This document shows, one piece after another, positions 1 to 12,445 of a stretch of DNA of 64,000 bases (positions are counted from its first letter, which is position 1; every line of letters starts with the position of its first letter). The notes beneath the pieces were generated by a model. The model did not search any database, had not been told where the DNA came from, and was given only the letters and a program-made list of their open reading frames with translations. Source of the stretch: Eutypa lata (taxonomy: Eukaryota > Ascomycota > Sordariomycetes > Xylariales > Diatrypaceae); contig JAKULF010000003.1 in assembly GCA_022661535.1 (NCBI GenBank), positions 3,224,001 to 3,288,000 of the forward strand, given 5' to 3'. A program made the position numbers and the translations under genes.

Positions 1-2632
1 GGTGGTGGTAGCAGCAGCAAGTTAGCTAGCCGCTAAAGAATCGAGATGTAACCTCACGCAGACAGGGGGGAGAGGGGCAGAGGGGGGGTGACGAGATGAA
101 CAAGCAAACTCTTTTTTTTTTTCTTTCGTGGTTTTCCTTTCCAGTTGAGTGGTTCGGTTAGTGTAAAGGCTGTGTAGTATTTCGGTTGCTCTTCCCATTT
201 TCGATGACCTAAGATTACTTTAAACGCGACACGCGAATTGGGTGAGGTCCCCCCTCCACTCCCCCCCTTGGATCTACTCATCTCGGGTTGTACGGAGGGT
301 TACACGAAACTGGCGGGGCATTACACAGAAATGTTTGCAGCGCTTATATATCACAACTCACATAAGCTACACACACCTACTTCAGGAGACATGCCAATAG
401 TATGACCTAATAAGCGACATCAGATAATTTTCTTAATCTCAGCGTACTTCGTGGGCCGAACTTTGCATAAGAAGTACTTCTCGATTTGGTCCGATCTCGA
501 TGATCTACCGCATGTATATGTATGTAAGGCATACTTACTTAATTAATCTTACCTACTTCTAACTAAGGAGGCTTATACTTCGGTAGCATCGACCCGACTC
601 ACCCCGATCAATTGCCACATAACTAGCTAGCGGTACCAAAAATGCTGATATCTGTCTATCTTGTCGAAATGATAGAATACCCACATAAGTAAAAATGTCT
701 TAGACGAGCTGTGTAACTAGAACAAGCGCTCGTATAACGTGAGACTGCCAAGAACACCCTTCAGCTGCGAGGGGTGCGTCGTCATTTGCCGCGTGTACGA
801 AGCAACGGTAAAGGAATATCTACCTGCCAAACTTGGGCCCCTTGCCGTAGGCAGAAGGAAAAAACCTGTATCATACACACACACATGGCTTTTGCACCGC
901 CAAGGTCGGGGCAGGGATATGGGAGTATCTTGCGCATGTTCCTCATGGTACTGGGCGGCTATCGAGTTCTAGTTCTCTTTCTGGAGTCTCAAGAAATACG
1001 GCCATCTAAAATATACCTGGCATGACTTATCAAGCTTGGCATGTTTCCCTCCAAGGTCTGGCCCAGCCGTGATTTCAGCCTGCCTTGCCCTGCATCATGA
1101 CACTCCATGCAGCGCAGGCAGTAGTAGACCACAGCCTAGCTCCCTATGTGATCTCTGTAGCCTAATGTAGCCCATATTCTGTGCAGCCCGTCCTGCCACG
1201 TCGGATCTTTGCGGGTGGTGCTCGGGAGGGCCCGGCCCTTGAACAGCACCCCAGAACTCCCCCTCCATCTCATGGCAAAAGAGATCTCGACAGGGCCAGT
1301 CGGGTTGTCATCCAGCCGATCCAATGGTTTCGAATCACGCCTCGACCCGCCTTTACTCGCCGCCAGTCAGTAGCAGCTGTTCATTGGCTCTAGCACCCTC
1401 CTTCAGGAATCTTGGGCTGCAGCCGCGGATCCGTGGGCTTAAGAGCGGCCTGCTACACACCGAGGAGGCAGCCAGGCCTACGGGATAAGAGGGGACAGCG
1501 ATGTGACACAGACAACGGACCGCCCTTTGATGGGTGGCATGTCCCGCTCTCGTAAACACGGCGGAGGCTTACTTGCCCCGGATCGCTGGCCCTCCGCCTT
1601 TTAGGGGAGGCTAGATAGTTTCTAGAGGTGGGGAACCGTCCTGGGATTCGTTCCTATTGCGACCTTGTGGTAGAGAACCGTATGGTCTTAGGAGTTAGGG
1701 GAGGGTATGTACTCCGAAAGTTCCTCATAGCCACCTCACGAGATATGCCGGGAATGGTTAAGAGGCAAAGGCGGTGTTTCATCTTGGAGTGGCAGGATGA
1801 GCGGACAGTAACGTATAACTCTCTCGGGTAGCATGCATATACGGCCGAGGATAATATAGGAAGTAATATTACGTTCTAGGCAGATGAGGCTCTTACGATA
1901 CTATTTTGTATCAGGAAGTACATATCGCGTCTACCAGTGTGCAATGACTAACAATCCTATATTTGAACTATGGATCATGACTTGCCGTATCACAACATAC
2001 CCTGACAGCACGGAATTATCTAGATTTATGCCCTTACGGACTTGTCGGAGTGGAGAGTTCCATGGCGATGAACGATCTTTTGAAGTCAGCGATAGGCACA
2101 CATCCAGTGAGTGAGTAACAGATGAGGCTGGGAAAGACACGTGGAGGTAGGATAGTTTGGTTTTTGGCGGCATCCGAACATCGGGAAGGAGCCGTCTGAC
2201 GCGAGAAGATGCTGCCTATGTAGGTAGTTAGGTAGGTAGGAACGAATTTTCTCCTTGCTTCGACCTCGAACGAGGTTTGCATCGTTAAAGTGGTCCCTAA
2301 TTTACCACTTGTAATCTGCCGCTTACTTACTTCCCTTGGCAGTGATTCCCCTGAACCCGTCCCGTAACATCGCGCTCGATCATGCGTCAATGAAGGATAC
2401 GATGATATAGTAGCACTATTGTTATGATTTCGCTCCTAGTTATATGTTTTTACCTTGGATGAGAGAGCGGTAGTGTTTGTCAATATTCCCGTTCGGAGAG
2501 TAGTTTTCGTATAATCCTATAGAGTCAGAAGGATGAGGTGCTGCAGTAGAGAGATTGAGAAGTCGATTCGTAAACTATTACAAACATAATCCCCTCTCCA
2601 TGGGCCTGGTAGATATTATGGAGGTAATCTCC

Positions 2633-2665
<33 letters not shown>

Positions 2666-3453
2666 TGTACAACGTGGTCATCTTGGATCCTTTTGTAAGG
2701 TTCAATATGTTGTCCCACAGTACACTGCGTTCCCCGCGTTAGAACCACACACTCTCTTGCATACGTTCTTGCATATGTACCCGCCAGTGTCGATTGTGAT
2801 TGTTCAGCATATCGGTATTACGATCAGGTAACCGAACTAAGGAGACTGCTGTGAAACTTGCCCCTGATCGGGTGTGGTGCTTCTATCCAGGCTCCTGGAA
2901 GTCTGGAGACGTCAGACTTTACGGTAATTTTGATTAACTGTGTGTTATCTAATGTCATAGAAGGTTCAGAAATCAATGGCAGCGGGTGTTTCAAGTCTCG
3001 TGGTACTTGTAGCATTTATCGTCCGCCAGGTACATGAGCTCTAAGAAATAGGCATTATCGTGCAAGCGGATACGTAGACAAAGGCAGCACAAGTACACAT
3101 AAGGGTTTTCAATACACAAACAGTCTGTTTTATGACGAAGCGCCCTTCTGGAAGTCAATCGGTATGTGTTTATTGCTGTTTGGTGATGGTGGGGAGCTAT
3201 ACTAGATAGCTAAGTAGTCGGGTACATAGATGGCAATTATCTTGAAAGACACCCCTTGGGAGAAATACCATTTTATGGAAACTTGTGTATATTTACATTA
3301 TATAGAGGTACTGTTGAAGTACCAATACAATTCCAAGTACCGCATCGAGTGCCTACCATAGATACGCTCAATGTCACCCTCCCCTTTTATTTCCCCTTTA
3401 TAGGCCTTCTCTAATCGCGTTGCCGAGGTTAGATGCGCGAGGTAGGTGCCCTA
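1..3453. other. intergenic region, no supportable gene
   Basis: No ORF here has both an ATG and protein-like composition; several open frames begin only at GTG or TTG. Roughly 1040-1630 is clearly richer in G+C than its surroundings but is open in no frame for a gene-sized length. It ends in an inverted repeat (1560-1567 GGCGGAGG against 1591-1598 CCTCCGCC). Short GGTA repeats lie at 2217-2240 and a TG microsatellite at 2633-2660. The left end could be the promoter side of a gene outside the window, but nothing shows this directly. Confidence 0.6.
2633..2660. repeat. (TG)14 microsatellite
   Basis: Uninterrupted alternating TG for 28 bases, followed by CGCGC, making a longer alternating purine-pyrimidine run. 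It lies in gene-free DNA. Confidence 0.95.
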
Positions 3454-5085
3454 TCAGTACCGCCAGATAGCATCGGCCATCTTGACGACCTGGCCCATCT
3501 CGAGGACATCGTGGACACGGACGATATCGGCGCCTCCCTGCACCGCCGCAGCAACAGTAGCGGCAGTGCCGAAGACGCGGTCCATGGGCTTCGGCACGCC
3601 CGTGACCTTGCCAATGAAGCTCTTGCGACTCGAGCCCAGCAGCCAGGGCAGGCCCTCGAGCCCAGGCCAGGCCCGCAGCTCCTCCAGCCGCCGCAGCACC
3701 TCGAGGTTCTGCTCGCCGACCTTGGCGAACCCGAGCCCCGGATCGAGGATGATGCGCCAGCGCCGCACGCCAGCCGCCTCGGCCTCGCGCACCCGCACCA
3801 GCAGCTCGCGCGCGACCGTCGCCACGATGCCGTCGGGATAGTCGTTCAGGGCGCTCATGGTCCCCGGGTCGCCGCGCATGTGCATGAGGCAGACGGTGGT
3901 TCCCAGACGCGCCGCGGTCGACAGCATCGCCGCGTCTAGCTGGCCCGCCGACACGTCGTTGATCACGTCTGCGCCGGCTGCGACTGCTGCTTCGGCCACC
4001 GATGCCCGGTACGTGTCAACGCTGACGCCGATGCCGCTCGCCTCCGGCAGGCTGCGGATTAGCTCGATGGCGGGGACGACGCGGGCGATCTCCTCGTCGG
4101 CGCCGACGTCGGGACGGCCCGGCGCCGTCGATTGTCCCCCCACATCGATCATAGTCGCGCCGCCGCGCACGAAGGCTAGGATCGTGTCGCGCAGGGAGTC
4201 GGCCGAGGCGTGCGTCCCGCCGTCGGAGAACGAGTCCGGCGTCACGTTCAGGATCCCCATGACCTGGGTCTTGCGGCGCGCCCGGAGCGCGTTCAGCGGC
4301 GGCACCGAGCCGCGGATCGGGGTCAGGGTCGAGAGGGGCTCGGCTGCGGCTCGCGGCAGCTCGTTGAGGTGGTCCTGGATCAGCTTCCACGGCTTGGCGG
4401 CGTCGAGGGCCTGGTGAGGGATGAGCTCTGCCAGGGGCCGCAGCACGAACTCGCGCTCTGCGATGCCGATGTGCGGGACGTGCAGCCGCTCGTGGTCGAT
4501 CTTCTCATTCTCGTAGAGGAGGATGTCCAGATCGATGTTGCGCGGCCCCTTGTCGATGAGCTTCCGGCGGCCCATCGACCTCTCGATGCCCTGCAGCTGA
4601 TCTAGAAGAGGCAGGGGCTCGAGATCTGTTTCCACCTAAATTTTCATGGTTCAGTACAATGAAATCAGTGAGAAGTACATATTATTATTAAAGCACACCT
4701 CGCAAGCGCCGTTCACGAATCTATCTTGATCCAGAACGTACATAGGCTCGGTTTCCCAGAGGCTGCTAGTCCTCTTGACGTGGATTCCTCTGGCGTCCAT
4801 TTCCCTGCACGCCTGCTCGATCATAGCAACTCGATCTCCGAGGTTGCTGCCCAGCGCGATGTACGCCGTCCTCTTGGACGAAATGCGGGCACCGGCGGCG
4901 CATCCGCACGCGTCTCGGGACGAGGTGGTGGAGAAATTGCGATCCATTGCGATCAAGACCCGAGAAGTCTCACGTGGTGTCAGTGAGGTGTTTAATCGAT
5001 AACAGGTTCTTCTCCTGTCTATTGACGCGACGCGAACACGGCTGCAGATCAGGCTCCATGCTCGAGAGGCGAGGAAGAAACTCAT
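3454..5085 (-). CDS. fol1: bifunctional HPPK-DHPS folate synthesis enzyme
   Basis: Makes dihydropteroate in two steps: pyrophosphorylation of 6-hydroxymethyl-dihydropterin (HPPK), then condensation with p-aminobenzoate (DHPS). Two exons, 5085-4699 and 4635-3454, flank a 63-nt intron (donor GTGTGC, acceptor TTTAG), giving 522 aa. Residues 1-70 are Arg/Ser-rich with few acids, like a mitochondrial presequence. HPPK follows from about 72 (AYIALGSNLGDR; GPRNIDLDILLYE). DHPS runs from about 253 (GILNVTPDSFSDGG, IDVGG, GFAKVGEQN, LLGSSRKSFIG). The dihydroneopterin aldolase domain found at the N terminus of the yeast and Pneumocystis enzymes is absent. The loop usually reading STRPG reads STAPG. Met47 is a possible alternative start. 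The ATG at 5085 is used because it opens the exon and gives the presequence. Confidence 0.93.
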
Positions 5086-6370
5086 TAGGGTATCACTGCA
5101 AACATGGAACCCGCAGTGTTTATTCCTCCATCGCTGCTTATGTATCTACGTAGTGAAGATGATGAGATGAGATGATATTCAATAACTGCATAACTACTGA
5201 AGGTTTAAGGTTAGGGCAGGAAAAGTTGATCACACTAAACTTAAATTAGATTAGTTCCATACTTATGGTCTGTGCATCTTAGTAAGCATTAAAGGGGTAA
5301 ACGGAAGAAAGGGGGAATTCCCATCTCAATGATGAATGTCTTCTATTGACGTTAAGAACATATGTTTTGAATCTAGAGCTCGTATTTATATCTTTTTTTT
5401 TCGAGAATAATGTGTTTGATTAAATATTTCCTCTTGTGATTTGCTCCAAGGAGTTTGCTCAAGTACATACATTCAATAGTTCGATACCTACTAAACTTCA
5501 GACCGATAGTTACACCATAGTCAACGTTCCACAGGTAGTCTGAATAAGGTGGCGCCTTTTTATAACGTGCGAATCCAATTCTTGTTCCTAGTCAGTAATT
5601 TCGAATTAAATAAAAGCAAACTCAAGTCTATAGTGTGTTTGCCATATCGCTTAATTGTAATGCACCAAATGGAAACGGTATAGTTAGTGTACTGATTCCG
5701 GGGTTAGTAAAGCTAAACTGCTCTTCAAAATATATGGAAGTACGTGTAAGGGCCTCCTACATTCGGTAAACATTAACGCAGGATGTCTATACTTCTCAGG
5801 CTAGGTATATTAGCGACGTTTTGTCGAGGAGAGCGCTACCCAATTCATACTATACTGTGCCGGAAGACTTCATAGTATTGGAGTAGCAGTACCAAAACAG
5901 GAAGATGGCGTCTTCATCTTCATTCTTATGGCGATATGAGGCTAGTGGTCAAGTAAGTCTACAGTCGATTTGATCGTCCTCTCGACGATGCGTAGGTTTA
6001 GGGAGGCTTGATTACCCTTAATCTTGAGCGTATGTAAAGTGCTCCTCTGATTTATTAGAAAATACAATAGCTGGGCCACTAAATGAATACGGTTTCTATG
6101 TGAAGATTGATTTCCTTCATTCCTTATCGAAACTCATTGATTGAACTGACAAAGTGGTGTTTTACTTTCACATATTATTACCCTGGAAGTAAAAGGCACG
6201 AGTAGATAGAGATATATACATAAAAGAAACTAACCACCATCCCAACGCCAAAGTAAGACTTTGCTTATAGAAATCAAACTAGAAATCGAAGTCACAACAT
6301 GTCGAAGCGTGCTACTCTATAGATGAATAGCTTGGTCGACAAGATGGGACCTAAACTGCCCTACATTGGG
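5086..6370. other. A+T-rich intergenic region
   Basis: Upstream of the folate gene and downstream of the zinc-finger gene, both on the minus strand. No ORF of gene-like quality. It should hold the folate gene's promoter and the zinc-finger gene's 3' UTR, but I see no distinctive element beyond short A/T runs. Confidence 0.6.
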
Positions 6371-8778
6371 CTAAGGGAAATGACCGAAAGCTTCATTGTT
6401 CATGAAGGGATTATCATCGTCCCATGGTCTAACGGAATTAGGGAAGTCAGATGGATACTCAGTGTTGGGTAACCAAGAGAAATCGTCGGCAGACTGAACA
6501 TTGCTCATCGGCGTTTGGGTATGCGTAGAATGAGCTGATGTAATAGTACGTGAATCGTGAACAGGTCTATGTGAGGCGGCCGTCTGAAGTGTCCGACCTT
6601 GGGGCAGCTCATTTGGCATAAGCTGACCAATGTAGTGGTAGCCCGGTTCACGCTCGAGTGTGGCAAAACCAAGATCTTCGCCGACAGGTGAGCTTCCTGG
6701 ATTAATCACAGATCCCCGTGGGTTTGGGTAAGCTCGTGGAGGAGCAGTACCCTCGAAACCGCCTAGTGCCCCCTGGGAATGGATTTGGGTACCGAATGAT
6801 TCCATGGCACGTGAAGTGCTAAAGTTTTCAGACGATGGGTCAGGGTCGGATGGGCCAGGATTGGATGGTTGATGCTCTAGCATAATCCCCTCTGCTGCTA
6901 CATCAATAAATCCGCCTTCCAAAGATGGAAACCGCTGTATCGCGGCACTGGGAGAACTCGATGGCGTTTGCAGGACTTGTCGGGCGCGGATTGGGTTTTC
7001 CAGAATGTGTTCGATCTTCTCTCTGAGGAGACACTCAATGTCCCTAGCCAGAATACTACGGTCAAGTGTAGAATCAAATGTCTGCCGCGCCACGAGGTCT
7101 TTGACATCCTGAGTTAGGACCTCAGAGGAGCATCTATACCTGTCAGCTACTTCGTAGTCCTCTACCACTGGGACGAAGTCTAGCGTTCAGTTAGCAAGGA
7201 TCAGGTATTTTCATCTTCGGGATAGCGTACTTGGCTCGGGTATCCTTTCATTACTTTGAAAGAGAACATGCCATAGTGTTTTCCAATCATTGATCTTGTC
7301 GTTTAGCTTTCGGCTGCCCAAGCGACAATCAACTACTACATCGAACCCATCCTCGGGATTTCTAGGCTGAACAGTTACTTGAGGCTGGACGGCGGGGTGT
7401 TGACACTGTGGATAATGCATCATAAGGTCGTTTTGTAGGCTGAATACTTGTTGGCATCGGCTACATATGAATGGCGTGCGTCTGCGGTGACAGGCTGTAA
7501 GATGTTTTCTATGGCAGTTAGCTTCAAGTGCCTTTAGGTTCGTAGTAATAATCAATTACTATCCGTCATGAGATTGATGCAATTGAAGGTATATCTAACA
7601 ACCACATTCCCTGACTATCTTTGCATGACCACAGTTCTTTGGGTACCTTGATGGAGAAGTAGGAGGAGTGCTTACTTTAAGTCGGGCATATCTGAAAAAG
7701 ACCTGTTGGCACACTGTTCATGGTCGCGAACATTGAACCGTAAAGGGTTTCGCTTTCTATACGGACAGCTGTATTCTCCTTCCACGCGTCGCTTCTTGTT
7801 AGGGCCCCTTGTTTTAGTAAGTAGGTTTGACGACGAACTCGATCTGAGTGTCCCACTTTTCGATCTTTTCCTGTTGCCAATTCCAGATGCGTTACCATTG
7901 TTGGACGAGAAGCCGTATGTACCGCCAGGTTGTCTTCCGCCACCTGTATTGGTGGGTTGAGTAGGTGTTCCTGTGAGATCCTGGTCTTGCCCCTCTGCCA
8001 TATTCTGATCTTCTTCACTGTCTTGACCTTCCTGGGAGTGATAGTCATCAACTTGATAGTACCCTTCGTCCTGTAGAATATCGATACAGCGCTCTTTTAC
8101 TTGCTCAAAGGCATAGATGACTCGATACGGCTGTGATAGTCGATCAAGGCGTATACCAAACCATAGGGACAATGCCTCATCCGCCGATTTCTCAAGATCC
8201 AAGTCATCATCTTCTGACTCTTCTGAGTTGCCAGAGATATCCTCAAGACTGGGTGAACCGTAGGTTGGCGACTCTGGAAACATCTTACCGGTCGTACTGA
8301 GGTTCGGACTACAGCTCCGAGGTGATGACTTGTGCGATTCCAGGACAATATCATCCTGATATCCCATGCTCTCGTCGCAGTTCTCGATCTGCGAAGTTCT
8401 CGACATACCAGACCCATCAAGCATAACGTCAGAGTCGTCCATGTTAGCAGCCATGTTGGTTTCAGGGGATTGCGACGGTCGTCGTTGTGAGTGGAATGGT
8501 AAAATATCCGTGAACGTCTCATTAGTTGGTGTGCCTGATATAAATCCGACACCACGGAGATCTGCGTCCATGTTGATTGCTTGACATCGAACCGGACTTT
8601 GGGCACGGGACTGAGGAGGAGAGGTATTAACAGATGGGGAATGAATTGCTAGACGAGTTTGCTTTGCGGAGAAAGTGGTGCCGTACGACTTGGAATCTGA
8701 GATGGATGTGGTTCCAGTTGAGTGAATATCGTCCACTTCATTCCGCCCTTGGGCATGTCTAGTGAATTGGTCAAGCAT
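6371..8778 (-). CDS. C2H2-type zinc-finger domain protein, degenerate fingers
   Basis: Probable nuclear DNA-binding or regulatory protein of 729 aa; specific targets are unknown. Three exons: 8778-7676, 7508-7231 and 7179-6371. The introns are 167 nt (GTAAGC...TAG) and 51 nt (GTACGC...TAG), and both junctions keep phase. The N-terminal 330 residues are mostly Ser/Asp/Glu-rich and probably disordered. Within them DEALSLWFGIRLDRL (around 200-215) looks folded. A basic patch (KKRRVEGEY, about 328-336) could be a nuclear localisation signal. The finger region has a widely spaced first set (C338, C356, H370, H375) and a second set (C383, C386, H399, C403/H405). The first intron interrupts the first finger. 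The motif RKRNPLRFNVRDHEQC is typical of a large Pezizomycotina family of such proteins. The C-terminal 270 residues are again low complexity. Confidence 0.82.
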
Positions 8779-10145
8779 ATTAAGTCGAATGTCACTATCT
8801 TATAGTTGAGACTGGGGGGTTGTAGTAGACGCTAATATTTCATTCCAGTGAAATCCTTAGTTGCCTTAGGTTGCCTAATGGATACTTCGGTCCCAATAAT
8901 AGGATGGAAGAATGTCAGGCAATTCTTGTAGGGCGTGCGTTTAATTCCAGTAGGACGATTATGTGGTATGTATAACGAATACGAAGCTTGGAGAATATAT
9001 TTGGAACAGGCGCCTCGGTGTGATGAGAGCCTTGCTGATAAAAACTACCAAACATGTGATTGGATCAGTTAAACCAACCTGAGGTCTGTTCTATTTGAGC
9101 CAATCATAAACTCCATTTGCAGCCACTTCTGGCTATCAGTGACCCCTGAACTTAATCAAGCTCGTGATTTGCTCACATAATTCAGGTTAATCAATGTTAC
9201 ACATCCCGTTCAATGATCGACATATGTGGTATGTTCTAAGTATATCATACTTGGTACATCGGTGATCGATTCTCTGATCTTGCCGAACATGCCACCTACC
9301 AAGATATGGACGCGAACCATCGCACATCCGTTACACTATATGCGGGCTTCGTATCTAACACCACAGCGATTGGTTCAGTCAATTTGACTCCAAGTCAACT
9401 GGTATTCAGTCGTATCTCATCTAACAAATCAAATTCCTCAAAACATAATTCCTTGAGGCAAACGATACCTAAAAAAAAATAGGAATGCACAATAGCTATT
9501 GGTGGAATTGAAAGAGGATCGTTAGATACAGGCCCGTTTCTACAATCATAATATGGCATTGGAAGTGTTTAAAAACAACTTTGATAAACTGCGGCTCTGT
9601 GAGCCTAACCACTGTTATTGGTCAGCCGACAACATGTTGTGTCACAAAATTACCTTCGCATCAATTATACAGATGTCGAGGTATAATGTGGCTTTGGCGG
9701 CCTCCCTTGTAAAATCAGTACATTAGTACCTACTATATATAAACACAGATCACTTTGAACTCGGAATACCAAATCCTAAGTAATATGTAGTTGATTTGAA
9801 CGAGAGACTGAATAGAATTATTCTTGAGGCAAAACTAGCTGAAGGTAAGCCAACATTCATATTGCATTATCTAGATGAGAGAGTAACTTGGGCAAGTGGC
9901 AATTCTGAGTGATTCTAACTTTAAAGCAATAAGAAGATATCGACAAGCCTTCCACTTGTTCAAAAATGATCTCCAGTTCAAGATATAAACATGCTCTTGG
10001 ACCAACGTCCCCTATCATCTCCCATCTTTCAAGACGAATCCCTTTTCCCACAGAAGCATCCAAGAAGTCTATCATCATTGCCACAACTACAATTGACACT
10101 TTACTTGATGATATATTTGGCAAGTCCTCTATCGAAATAGTGATA
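8779..10145. other. A+T-rich intergenic region
   Basis: Lies between divergent genes, the zinc-finger gene (-) and a small gene (+), so it probably contains both promoters. No other ORF with an ATG and coding character is seen. A frame open from an ATG at 9966 runs into the small gene at 10146 and could be an N-terminal extension of it. Confidence 0.5.
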
Positions 10146-10450
10146 ATGGCACCCAATCCGAGTGACACTGCTTCTTGCAGCGCAAGGTAAGTATATCCTC
10201 TCTCTCTTCGTCTAAGTACGTAGCTATCTCATGATGTCTAATCCTCAGCAGCATTGACACCGATTCTATCCAATACCGTTTGCTTCAGCGTAGTATGGGA
10301 GATCAAGGCCACCAAGACCTCAGCAAACTTCGCATTGAAAAGATGATGAAGCAAACCAAAGCATACGACCAGAAATATGAAACGCCAAGTAAAGTTCAAG
10401 GGAGCCAGAAGAACGATCGTGCTGGTGGTAAAATAAATGGTGGGAAGTGA
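10146..10450 (+). CDS. small spliced hypothetical protein (about 80 aa)
   Basis: I do not recognise this protein. Exon 1 (10146-10186, starting MAPNPSDTASCSA) ends at a perfect GTAAGT donor. A 62-65 nt intron with TCTAAT just before the acceptor joins exon 2, which is open to the TGA at 10450. The acceptor is a CAGCAG tandem (NAGNAG), so exon 2 may start at 10249 or 10252, giving 80 or 79 aa that differ by one Ser. The product is hydrophilic and Lys/Gln-rich at the C terminus (KLRIEKMMKQTKAYDQKYE), with no signal peptide or membrane segment. The frame is open upstream to an ATG at 9966, which would give about 140 aa; the inner ATG is preferred because the composition changes there. Support is the splice structure and the phase-correct open frame only. 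Confidence 0.45.
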
Positions 10451-12445
10451 ACAATGAACTAGTGAATGGTACGAGAATTCTACGGCGTTCTGTTGCGTAG
10501 GCCGTGAAGATGTCTTTGGATCCCTATGATAGTATACGGAAGAGGGGATTGCAAATGTTTAACAGTTTCAAGGACCAGCTTAGCATGTTTCGATCTATCT
10601 AGCTTGAATATTTGGTAGCTATTGATTTTCTTTCATTTGCTACTCGGCTCCTTAGCTTTAGAGAGGGTTTGGTCTGGCATCGTCCGAGTTTCAACTTCAA
10701 TATAGGTCGTTAGTGTTTAATAATAGATAACCTATTTTACCTAATTAAAGAGAAGTGTTAAACTTTCATCGTCTATAGAACTAGTCTACATGTATGGTGT
10801 ATATGTGTATTATTAGGTGTCTAGAAACATACACCAACGCCAATAACCATCCTACTTAACGACATAGTATGCCAGAGAAGCTTGAATAACTTCAACACGA
10901 TTAGCTCAGTTATTATACTTGTGACAGAACTGAATGCAAGGACAATGCCGCTACACCACTGGGACAAAAGTGAAAGTGTTGTTAGCTCGGGAGCTAACCA
11001 TGTTGAATAGCCTCATATAGTAAACTGCCACTGAATACCATGACAGTACCCTTGCTAATCTTTCCACCAAAACTAAAGATAGACATTATTATTGTCACAC
11101 TTCTTGTATATAGGGTGGCTTGTATTAAGACACTAGCATATTAGAGGATCAGACCCCTATATATCCTAGGTAGTCTGATCATACCATCTTCTAAAATGAG
11201 TCAGCTACAAGTGGGGAAGGCTATGTTGAAAATAATGTTAAAGAATTCGGGACCTACATACATAGATACAGCAATAACTTAAAATAATGGTTATATATTC
11301 TGGCTTACTACTCTAGGTCTTTAAAGAACTAGCGGCTTCAGTTCAAGTTCTAAACCTGCGATCTCTCTGATATGCTTCACAGTAGCCACTATAATAACAG
11401 GTCCCTGGGTATTCTTAAAATTGAAGCCCCCTTTCCCCCGTAGAAGCTCTTACTCAAATGATGCTTATTTTACATAGGGACCACAAAGTTGCAATGATCT
11501 CGATTCTAGTTGATAAGTCTTGGGTTAACTATCAATATGCCATGTAGCAATAGTAAATATCTTTCCTTGTAAAATTATAACAAAATTAACACATATTTTA
11601 GCTAACATGTGACCACCTACAATGCTGTATATTATTTCATCAACGAGCCACCTTGTTGCTTTCTCTGATTATGACTCGTTACATTCAATGCTGGTACAGG
11701 TTACGATATAATGTTAGTTAAAAAGTGACTTGATTGATGTTGAGCTAAGTGGGTAATACTCCGGGTAATAAATGCTTAGTATGAATACGGAACTAAAGAT
11801 GTTGGGAAATGTTGGTTAAGAAAGGAGAGTCTGTCAAACAACAGATGTCATATGGGAGCGGCATCCTGGAGAACGTAACTTATGAGGATGGTACAAAGTC
11901 TAGTTCAACTTACTTGCAGTTATGAATCCTTGCCTACCTCAGGTATGTTCATTATAGAAGACGTTTTCATAAAAGAACTCGGATTAGTGCTAGTGCTAAA
12001 GATCAACTATCAGAAGAGGATCAAAGACGTGAACCTCGGCTTATTGTTGAGCCTGATGACCCCTTATATCAGCGCTATACCTGTTGAAGTTTAGCGGCAG
12101 ATCCTCTAGTTAGCAACTTAGCATATGCCTCGGCCTAACTCATTTGTCCTGCCTGTATGTACGTAACACCCGCTAATCTGTAGCTTTCCCCAGATTCTCT
12201 TCTTTAGTTAGTCCCCGCGCACTTAGATAAATCGTGTCAATTATCTGGACAGTATTGCCGTTACTACCTACCGAGAATCCAGCATTATCTACTTAACTTA
12301 CGTTTCTTCCATACTTCAATTATTCTTATTTATTATCTCCTGCACTTATCGGCCATAATTCTTTGTTTTTCCCGCCTCTCTGATCTGTTTCTTTGTTTAT
12401 TGGTTACTGATCTCTTTCGAGCGCATTGCAAGCCGAGTCGCAAAG
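10451..12445. other. A+T-rich intergenic region
   Basis: About 2 kb with dense stop codons in all frames and many TA-rich runs. The look is compatible with decayed, RIP-mutated DNA, but no terminal repeats or transposase motifs were recognised. The last few hundred bases should include the nitronate monooxygenase promoter. Confidence 0.5.
12399..12403 (-). promoter_or_regulatory. possible CCAAT box
   Basis: ATTGG (CCAAT on the minus strand) sits 43 bases before the nitronate monooxygenase ATG, next to pyrimidine-rich sequence. CCAAT boxes bind the fungal HAP/CBC complex, but this pentamer also occurs by chance and is unusually close to the start. Confidence 0.2.

Noticed and set aside
2034..2390. 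118-codon minus frame
   Set aside because: Opens at TTG and overlaps other weak frames; no coding signal.
3433..4605. Long plus-strand frames (168, 186 and 131 codons)
   Set aside because: Antisense shadows of the GC-rich DHPS exon; the minus frame carries all family motifs.
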